Positions 57,824 to 64,000 of a DNA stretch of 64,000 nt are shown in pieces. The stretch comes from an uncultured bacterium (lineage in GTDB: Bacteria; Bacteroidota; Ignavibacteria; UBA10030; BY39), in contig CALCJK010000012.1 of NCBI GenBank assembly GCA_937967455.1, positions 62,001 to 126,000 on the forward strand. Direction: 5' to 3'. A program made the translations under genes and the position numbers. The notes below the pieces were generated by a model. The model was given only the letters and a program-made list of their open reading frames with translations. It made no database searches and was not told the DNA's origin. The number at the start of each line of letters is the position of its first letter. Within the stretch, counting starts at the first letter, position 1.

Positions 57824-58177
57824 ATGTACGGAATAGGTCATATTGAGCTACCTTCCACAAATTTCCAAGTTACTAAGAATTTTTTCGGAAAAATTTTTAA
57901 GTGGAAATTTGAGGAAGTTCCCGAGTGGAAATATATGCTCTTCTATGCACCTCATAAACCTCATGGTGGTTTCTATTTTGTGAAGAAAATGCCAAAGAAG
58001 CATACAATACTTCCATACATTGAAGTAGATTCAATAGAAAAAACACTTAAGGCAATTAAAAAGTATAATGGTAAAGTTCTAACCAAGAAAACACCAATTG
58101 CAGATATGGGTTGGTGGGCTAAGTTTGAAACTCCAGATGGATGTCCATTAGCGCTTTGGGAAAGTACAAAAAAGTAA
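57824..58177 (+). CDS. VOC-family (glyoxalase-like) protein
   Basis: 117 residues. GHIELPSTNFQVTKNFFGKIF is the first VOC strand-helix, with a possible metal histidine; FETPDGCPLALWES closes the second module with an E ligand. Resembles the bleomycin-resistance/CFP-30-like group. Reaction unknown. 18 bases after the zinc-ribbon gene and convergent with the sensor kinase. Confidence 0.83.
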   Translation: MYGIGHIELPSTNFQVTKNFFGKIFKWKFEEVPEWKYMLFYAPHKPHGGFYFVKKMPKKHTILPYIEVDSIEKTLKAIKKYNGKVLTKKTPIADMGWWAKFETPDGCPLALWESTKK

Positions 58178-58189
58178 CAATTTGTTTTC

Positions 58190-60376
58190 CTAAATATACT
58201 TTAAAACCGTTTTTTCTAAGTCTTCTTTATTAATAGGTTTAATTAAAATTTCTTTAACTCCGTGTTCGATTAGACCTGCTGCATCTGCTTTTGATTCATA
58301 AGATGTTATTATGATTACTGGTATTTCACTTGTCTGAACATGGGTTTTCAATTCTTTTAGCATTCGTAAACCATCCATACCAGGCATTGCAAAATCAGCT
58401 AAAATCAAAGACGGCATCTTAGATAACGCAATTGACATAGCTTCATAACCATCATATGCTTCATATAACAAATAATCTGGTAGTATCTGTTGCATAAAAT
58501 GAGTGGTTAATTGTCTGTCGCCTTTGTTATCATCTACTATCAATATAGACTTTTTAACAGCAGGTAGTGTTAAATAAAAGCTTGAACCTTTATCTACTTG
58601 GCTTTCAACATAGATTTTTCCACCGTGTTTTTGTATAATTTCAGCACATAATGCTAATCCTAAACCAGACCCTTCTTCACCTTCAGTTCCTCTTGAGAAA
58701 TATTTCGTATCAATTCTGAATAATTTTGGAAAATCTGCTTCAGGAATTCCTATTCCAGTATCATTGACAGCGACTTTTACGAAGTTTTCCTCAGTAGTAA
58801 TGTACTCAACCCAAACCTTCCCGTTCTGTGGAGTAAATTTGATCGCATTTGCAATTAGATTTGAAAATAATTGTTGAACTAAATTCTCATCGACATTTAC
58901 GGTTATATTTTCAGGTATATAATGTGTTAATTCTATATTTTTTCTATGTGCATTACCAATTAGTGAAAGTATTGAACTTTCTACCAACTTCTTCAAATTA
59001 CTTGGTTTAGGTTCAAATCTAATTCGGCCCGTTTCAAGTCTTGACCATTCTAATAAGTTATTTAATAAGCGTAATTGTTGTTCAGCTGCATGTTTAATAT
59101 ATGTTAAGAATTCTTTCTTTTCCTCTTTTGTAAATTCCATATTTTCATCCAATAACATCTCGGTAAAACCAAGAATGCTATTAAAGGGCGCTCTGAGATC
59201 ATGCGAAATAATTGATAAAAATTTGTCCTTTTGAGCATTAAGTAACCTTATGGCGTTTTCTGCTTCTTTCCTCTTTGTTATATCCTGAATCATTCCCTCA
59301 TAATAAATAATATTTCCCTCATAATCCTTAACAGCCCGTGCATTTTCTACTACAGTAATTTCTTTTCCATCTTTTCTCTTCAATCTTAATTCGTAATCAA
59401 TAACCTTTCCATCCCGATCCATTATTGTTTTAAAAGCTTTTCTATCATCTGGATTTACATATAATTGCGATGCATCTAAGTTTAAAAATTCCTCCATATT
59501 ATCATAACATAGCATATCAAGAAGAGCTTTGTTTGCTGTAATTATTTTTCCATCTATTGAGGTTTGATAAATGCCTTCTATTGAGTTATCAAATATCGAT
59601 TTATATTTCGCTTCTGCCCTCAATAATTCTGTTTTTTGTTTTATTTCATGTGAAATATCTCTTTTAATTTCTATTACATTAATTAGATTACCAAAATCAT
59701 CATACACAGGTGTTATTGTTAGTTCTTCATCATAAATCGATCCATCCTTCTTACGATTTTTTATAATTCCGTGCCAGGGTTTCCCCTGTAATACCTGACT
59801 CCAGATTTGATGCATTTGTTTTCTAAACAAAGGATCTGGGTCAAGAATGGATAACTTTTTGCCTAAAGCTTCTTCTTTTGTATAACCTGTTATCTTTTCG
59901 AAAGCAGAATTAACATAATGTATATACCCTTCCTTATCTGTAACGACAACCATTTCAAATGTCTGATCAATGATTTTTGAAAGTGTGAGAGTTTCTTGAT
60001 CTAAAATTTTTCGGATTGATATATCAAATCCAACACAGTATATTATCGATTTGTTTTTAATTGTATAAAATTTGCTGTTCTGTCCTATCCATCTGATTTT
60101 TTTAGATTTTGTAACAATTGGAAATTCGTTGTAAGCTGAAAAATGTTTTTGCTTTAATTGTGTACTGAATATTGTTTTTACCGTCTTTAAATATTCTTTT
60201 GGTATAAGTTGAAAAAGGTTTTTCTTGAGAAGCTCATTGAGGCTGTAGCCTGTAAAATTTGAAAAAGATGGATTAGCAAAAGTGAATTTTCCATTTTTTG
60301 TAATAAAATAAACGAAAGAGGGTGTCTGTTCTACAAAATTTTTGAATTGTTCCAAGTCAATTTTTTGAGTTTTCAT
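58190..60376 (-). CDS. Hybrid sensor histidine kinase with PAS domains and C-terminal receiver
   Basis: 728 residues, no membrane segment. Three PAS/PAC modules (about 10-120, 130-245, 250-370; for example GYTKEEALGKKLSILDPD), HisKA with H in IISHDLRAPFNSI, HATPase with NLIANAIKFTPQNG, NDTGIGIPE and GSGLGLAL, then a receiver with LIVDDNKGDRQ, LADFAMPGMDG and LIKPINKEDL. Cytoplasmic sensor that phosphorylates its own receiver. No output regulator is next to it. Start ATG at 60376. Confidence 0.92.
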   Translation of the reverse strand: MKTQKIDLEQFKNFVEQTPSFVYFITKNGKFTFANPSFSNFTGYSLNELLKKNLFQLIPKEYLKTVKTIFSTQLKQKHFSAYNEFPIVTKSKKIRWIGQNSKFYTIKNKSIIYCVGFDISIRKILDQETLTLSKIIDQTFEMVVVTDKEGYIHYVNSAFEKITGYTKEEALGKKLSILDPDPLFRKQMHQIWSQVLQGKPWHGIIKNRKKDGSIYDEELTITPVYDDFGNLINVIEIKRDISHEIKQKTELLRAEAKYKSIFDNSIEGIYQTSIDGKIITANKALLDMLCYDNMEEFLNLDASQLYVNPDDRKAFKTIMDRDGKVIDYELRLKRKDGKEITVVENARAVKDYEGNIIYYEGMIQDITKRKEAENAIRLLNAQKDKFLSIISHDLRAPFNSILGFTEMLLDENMEFTKEEKKEFLTYIKHAAEQQLRLLNNLLEWSRLETGRIRFEPKPSNLKKLVESSILSLIGNAHRKNIELTHYIPENITVNVDENLVQQLFSNLIANAIKFTPQNGKVWVEYITTEENFVKVAVNDTGIGIPEADFPKLFRIDTKYFSRGTEGEEGSGLGLALCAEIIQKHGGKIYVESQVDKGSSFYLTLPAVKKSILIVDDNKGDRQLTTHFMQQILPDYLLYEAYDGYEAMSIALSKMPSLILADFAMPGMDGLRMLKELKTHVQTSEIPVIIITSYESKADAAGLIEHGVKEILIKPINKEDLEKTVLKYI

Positions 60377-60387
60377 ATGAGATATTA

Positions 60388-62010
60388 TTATTTTATAACA
60401 TTAAGTTTTCTTAAATATGCTCCAGTTTCTAAAGATTTTCCAGATGCATTTTTAATACGGATATACCATTCTTCCATTTCCCCATTCGCATATAAAGATG
60501 ATATTATCCATTTGCTTACTTCAGGATTTTCAATTCTTGAATCTCCAAATTTGTTAAGAATTACTTCATATAATTGAGATGCAATCATCTCGGATAATAT
60601 ATAATTTTGATAGTAGCAGGGATACATTGTGTACCAGATTGATGCTGCAAATCTGTGTGGAGTGTTATTTGGTATTTCAACAAGAAGGTACTTTTTATAC
60701 ATTGTTTTTTCCAATAGATCAAGGTCTTGATCTGGATCTTTATACATTTCGTATTCAAAGAAAAAATCCTTTAATGTTTTTCTCATTGCATAGATTTCTC
60801 CAAAATTTTTTGTTGCTATGTATTTATCAATTTCATCTTGAGATGCTCCGGTATATTTTTTCAACCATTCAGGATCTGTCACAAATTGTGTTTGTAGTTC
60901 TGCAACACCTTCAGAGTATGCGCCGCAGGAAGCACCCGGTATCCACTCGTATCCTTTTAGTATTGGATATTTAATGTTTGTATGTACAATTTGGAGCGCA
61001 TGTCCATATTCGTGGAATGCAACCTGGTAAAATCTTATCCCATCGATAGGATTTAGAATAAAACGAGAATCATCAGGGATTTTAATGCCAATGTTTAGAC
61101 CACCAAATGGAATAGCTCGAATTAATTTTTTTATTGGCAAGGAGTCAGTTTTGAAACCAATGTTGTTATAAAACTTATCAAGTATATAAAAAATTGAATC
61201 TTTAGGAAAATAAGAATCAGAAATTGTTGTCCAATTATATATCATTGCTTCAAAGTCCCATGGATAAATTACTTTAACTCTGTGTTTCTTTTTTGAAGCA
61301 TCGATAAACTCTTGAAATTTACGATTGGTTTGTTCTTCAAGAGAGTTAAGTGTTTTAATTAACCATTCTTCATCTATTTGTTGTAAATAAAGAGAAAGTG
61401 AGTAGAAATTGTAAAATCCTAATGACTTTGCTTTTTCGTTTCTTAGTTTCACTAGTTCTACCAAGTCTTCTTTTGCTTCAGCTGAAAGTTGAGATACCAC
61501 ATTCCATAATTTATAGCGGATTTTCGAATTTTTTTCTTTACGTAGTTTATTATTTATTTCTGCGAGTGTTATGGGCTCGTTAGCGTACTTAAATTTGAAA
61601 TTTGCGATTTTTTTCTGAAGATTATTTTCTTTAATGGCTATAATTGAATCAGTATAGATCTGTCCGCCTAGGAAGCATCTCCACCAAAGCTCAAGGCGGC
61701 GAGATAGAGTATCATCGGCAAGCGAACTTGAACGAGCTCTCCATTCTTCAATTAACTTTTGATTGTTCTTATTTAAAAATATTTCTGAGAATTTTTTCTT
61801 TGCATAATCTAAGTTTTCTTTCCCGGAACCAGAATATAGGTTCCAGTTTGCTAATCCTGTTTCTATGCATGCATTCTCGTATTTTTGCTCCAGAGTATCT
61901 AAATAACTTATAAGTTGGTTTTTTGTCTTAATTTCTTCTTTTTTTCTTTCACAGGATGAAAATGCCAGTATGACGATCGGAACTAAAAATATTATAATTT
62001 CAAATCTCAT
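60388..62010 (-). CDS. Zinc metallopeptidase lipoprotein (HEXXH; M2/M3-like)
   Basis: 540 residues. The signal ends in a lipobox-like FSSC (IVILAFSSCERKKEE), so the mature protein is probably lipid-anchored. FHEYGHALQIVH gives HEXXH, and GAYSEGVAELQTQF lies about 25-30 residues later and supplies the glutamate third ligand of gluzincins. Mostly helical outside. This fits angiotensin-converting-enzyme-like (M2) or oligopeptidase (M3) families; which of the two I cannot decide. Likely cleaves peptides in the periplasm or at the surface. Confidence 0.78.
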   Translation of the reverse strand: MRFEIIIFLVPIVILAFSSCERKKEEIKTKNQLISYLDTLEQKYENACIETGLANWNLYSGSGKENLDYAKKKFSEIFLNKNNQKLIEEWRARSSSLADDTLSRRLELWWRCFLGGQIYTDSIIAIKENNLQKKIANFKFKYANEPITLAEINNKLRKEKNSKIRYKLWNVVSQLSAEAKEDLVELVKLRNEKAKSLGFYNFYSLSLYLQQIDEEWLIKTLNSLEEQTNRKFQEFIDASKKKHRVKVIYPWDFEAMIYNWTTISDSYFPKDSIFYILDKFYNNIGFKTDSLPIKKLIRAIPFGGLNIGIKIPDDSRFILNPIDGIRFYQVAFHEYGHALQIVHTNIKYPILKGYEWIPGASCGAYSEGVAELQTQFVTDPEWLKKYTGASQDEIDKYIATKNFGEIYAMRKTLKDFFFEYEMYKDPDQDLDLLEKTMYKKYLLVEIPNNTPHRFAASIWYTMYPCYYQNYILSEMIASQLYEVILNKFGDSRIENPEVSKWIISSLYANGEMEEWYIRIKNASGKSLETGAYLRKLNVIK

Positions 62011-62091
62011 CTTTTTGCTCTTGTAGGTTTTGATATGTTAGTCAAATTTTCCGTTAAGATAATTAAAATATTATGTTTAAACAAAAAATAT

Positions 62092-64000
62092 TCATGGTTT
62101 AAAGATTAAAAAACCTGGATTTCTTATTTTAATCCAGTATCCAAAACCGGGTTCTAGAACTTCAGTATTGATGTATCCACCCCAAAATTTATAGAATTTT
62201 GAGATGATTATGTTTTCAGGAATCTGGATAATATTTTTAGTTTCAATATGATATGAAGGCGAGCCTATAAGGTTCCAACCGGTGTTTACAATAAGTGTTT
62301 CGGCTGTAATTGGTTTGCCAATAAACTGTGCAATATGTGCACTGGGAAATTTTAACCAAAAACCTGCACCACTTGAAATTGAATCAATCGGTATGTAACC
62401 ATTTTCATAAATATATCCTATTGTGGATGCGGTTGGATATAAATCAGCAATATTTGCTTTTGATTTTTTAATCGGTAAAGATAATAGATTCCAACCTTTT
62501 GAAATTGATATTAATTTTAAGATTATTTTTTTGCTTGCAAGAACAATGCTATCGGGAATTAATGAAGCGTTATGATGTATGATTAAAAGCCCATCTTCTG
62601 AGTGTTTTAGTGTCGGAGAATATATAATAGAGATGTTAGTTGAATCAAACGGAGCTATTTCCAAACTTTCTGGAGTTACTGAAAAGTCATTGTTGGTCGA
62701 AGCAATTGAATAAATTTTAAGTGTTGCATTACCAGAATTATAAATTCTAAAATCTTTGATTTTTGTAGAGTCCACAAACACTGTATCAAAATCAATTAGA
62801 GAAGTAGAGGCATAATATAATGGTTGATAGATTACTCCAGTCCCCTGGACGAATATTGTATCTCGATTTTTGAAAGCATTATGATATAAAATTATTTTTC
62901 CATTATATTGCTCTGCACTTTGGGGTGAAAATTTTATTTTTAATAAAATTGAATCATCTGAAGGTACAGAAAAACTATATTGATTAACAGAAAAAATATA
63001 ATTGTCACAAGTTATACTGTCAATTTTTATATTTCCTTCGCCAATATTCTTAATAACCAGGTTATATGATCTTTCCAAACCAACCGCCAGTGTATCAAAA
63101 TTTATATTGTAAGTTGAGAGATTTAAAATTCGAATCAATTTTTCATCATAATAATTCTTAATTTGTTGAACATTTTCTTTCAAATTTGATATACTGCTCA
63201 ATCGATCATTACCTGTTCCAACGGCAAGAGCAAAATGGAATTTTCTAATTTCAAATGGTTGAATGTTAATTGGCCCAAAAGAAAGCAATATTTTTTTATC
63301 ATTCGATGATGTATCAATCCAACCAGTTTGGGTTATTGGATCTCCGGAATACATAATATGAGTAGGTTGATTTGTGATGGGATTGATTATTGAAGTTCCA
63401 TCTCTGTTTAAACCTTTTAAAAAATTGTATGCTTCTTCAGCATTTAAAGGATCGTCCCAAAGTGAATCTAAATCTTTAAATCCAATGAAAGAATAAGAAT
63501 TTTCACCAATAACAGGCGCCTTTAGTATTATAATACCAACTGCAGGCGGATTATTGCCGTAATACATATCTTCATCGTTATAATTGAAAGTATAGGCTAG
63601 ATTTAGTGTAGTATCAATTCCAACAAGGTCATCTGCAAAAAAACCAATATCACAATCCAACCATATTCCAATATATGCGTTAAGGATTTCCGAAGTACCC
63701 TTATTAATAATAATAAATTCTGCAAATACAGAATTTTCTATAAATGGAATAGAATCTCCATATACATATTGTTGCACTTCAATAGATAGAGGTAGAGTTG
63801 AAAATTCTCTTGATTGATTTCTTGAATCATTATATACGCACCAAATATTTTGGAAACTTTTTCTGAGTGGTAAGTTATCTGGAGAAACGGGTGCGCCATC
63901 ATCTACTGGCCAGTTATCATAATCGGAATTTGTTCCCGCAGAATCATGGCTAAAAATTTTATAAAATCTATATTTTGGGTTATCTGGTGGTTGTGGAGTA
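62092..64000 (-). CDS. Large secreted protein with choice-of-anchor-like repeats and C-terminal WNL domain (partial)
   Basis: The reading frame stays open from TGA 62092 to the right edge, so the start lies outside the window; a GTG at 63777 is not the true start. About residues 230-400 from that GTG hold two Ig-like modules (IKFSPQSAEQYNGKIILYHN, FDTVFVDSTKIKDFRIYNSG) of the ASH/choice-of-anchor-D kind. The C-terminal 135 residues repeat the domain seen at 26529-27935: WNLLSLP, GFWLKFP, GWNLIGS, GYWIKI, FLIF. Secreted or surface protein of unknown ligand. Confidence 0.7.
   Translation of the reverse strand, partial: TPQPPDNPKYRFYKIFSHDSAGTNSDYDNWPVDDGAPVSPDNLPLRKSFQNIWCVYNDSRNQSREFSTLPLSIEVQQYVYGDSIPFIENSVFAEFIIINKGTSEILNAYIGIWLDCDIGFFADDLVGIDTTLNLAYTFNYNDEDMYYGNNPPAVGIIILKAPVIGENSYSFIGFKDLDSLWDDPLNAEEAYNFLKGLNRDGTSIINPITNQPTHIMYSGDPITQTGWIDTSSNDKKILLSFGPINIQPFEIRKFHFALAVGTGNDRLSSISNLKENVQQIKNYYDEKLIRILNLSTYNINFDTLAVGLERSYNLVIKNIGEGNIKIDSITCDNYIFSVNQYSFSVPSDDSILLKIKFSPQSAEQYNGKIILYHNAFKNRDTIFVQGTGVIYQPLYYASTSLIDFDTVFVDSTKIKDFRIYNSGNATLKIYSIASTNNDFSVTPESLEIAPFDSTNISIIYSPTLKHSEDGLLIIHHNASLIPDSIVLASKKIILKLISISKGWNLLSLPIKKSKANIADLYPTASTIGYIYENGYIPIDSISSGAGFWLKFPSAHIAQFIGKPITAETLIVNTGWNLIGSPSYHIETKNIIQIPENIIISKFYKFWGGYINTEVLEPGFGYWIKIRNPGFLIFKP

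Noticed and set aside
60579-60974. 131-codon plus-strand ORF opposite the HEXXH peptidase
   Set aside because: Shadow of a well-supported minus-strand gene; composition is not protein-like.

Overview
The window is A+T-rich bacterial chromosome, densely packed and coding on both strands. Gene content fits a Gram-negative of the Bacteroidota/Chlorobi assemblage, most likely Ignavibacteria-like. The pointers are an LptD-type outer-membrane assembly protein, secreted YCF48 and beta-propeller proteins, RseP, Zn-type HemB, an oxidative TCA set with a mitochondrial-type citrate synthase, and ECF sigma/anti-sigma pairs. The lineage is inferred from gene families only. No rRNA, tRNA, CRISPR array or insertion sequence was recognised.

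Layout: 1-2954 (+) holds a terminator, then an ECF sigma factor, anti-sigma factor, Spy-like periplasmic protein and cysteine desulfurase. 2957-9342 (-) holds hutH-add, a terminator, then dxr-rseP-M14 peptidase. 9474-14537 (+) holds two receiver-containing signalling proteins (REC-kinase and NtrC-type), bacterioferritin, endonuclease V and MgtE. 14604-17895 (+) is sdhCDAB. After a 339-base gap, 18235-27935 (+) carries a glutaryl-CoA dehydrogenase-like gene, guaB, an M24 peptidase, a glycosyltransferase, purD, an epimerase, meaB and a YCF48-type secreted protein. 27940-34780 (-) carries a reductase, hemB, a VOC protein, a hydrolase, citrate synthase, a CBS protein and class I fumarase.

35007-43595 (+) is the most unusual part: two tandem, divergent copies of one six-gene cassette inserted between minus-strand housekeeping genes. 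Each copy runs small secreted six-cysteine peptide, secreted six-bladed propeller-like protein, membrane-anchored CxxC thioredoxin-like protein, ABC ATPase, permease 1, permease 2. The two peptides share exactly the spacing C-x6-C-x3-C-x13-C-x3-C-x6-C, which predicts a disulfide-stapled helical hairpin. The first peptide was found outside any intact ORF and appears broken by a frameshift and an amber codon. The thioredoxin-like gene of the same copy is also frameshifted. I do not recognise this system. The layout suggests production, oxidation and export or immunity for a small peptide.

43587-46989 (-) is hemE-hemH-hemY. 47168-58177 (+) carries an FtsB/DivIC-like gene, rarA, a ROK kinase, an LptD-like gene, a Mut7-C protein, an adenosine-specific kinase, hutU, a CDGSH protein, an uncharacterised zinc-ribbon/helical-repeat pair and a VOC protein. 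58190-64000 (-) carries a hybrid sensor kinase, an HEXXH lipoprotein peptidase, and a large secreted protein that runs off the right edge.

Together the metabolic genes point to respiratory growth with an oxidative TCA cycle (citrate synthase, succinate dehydrogenase, fumarase), heme synthesis for cytochromes, histidine degradation (hutH and hutU at separate loci) and purine salvage and synthesis.
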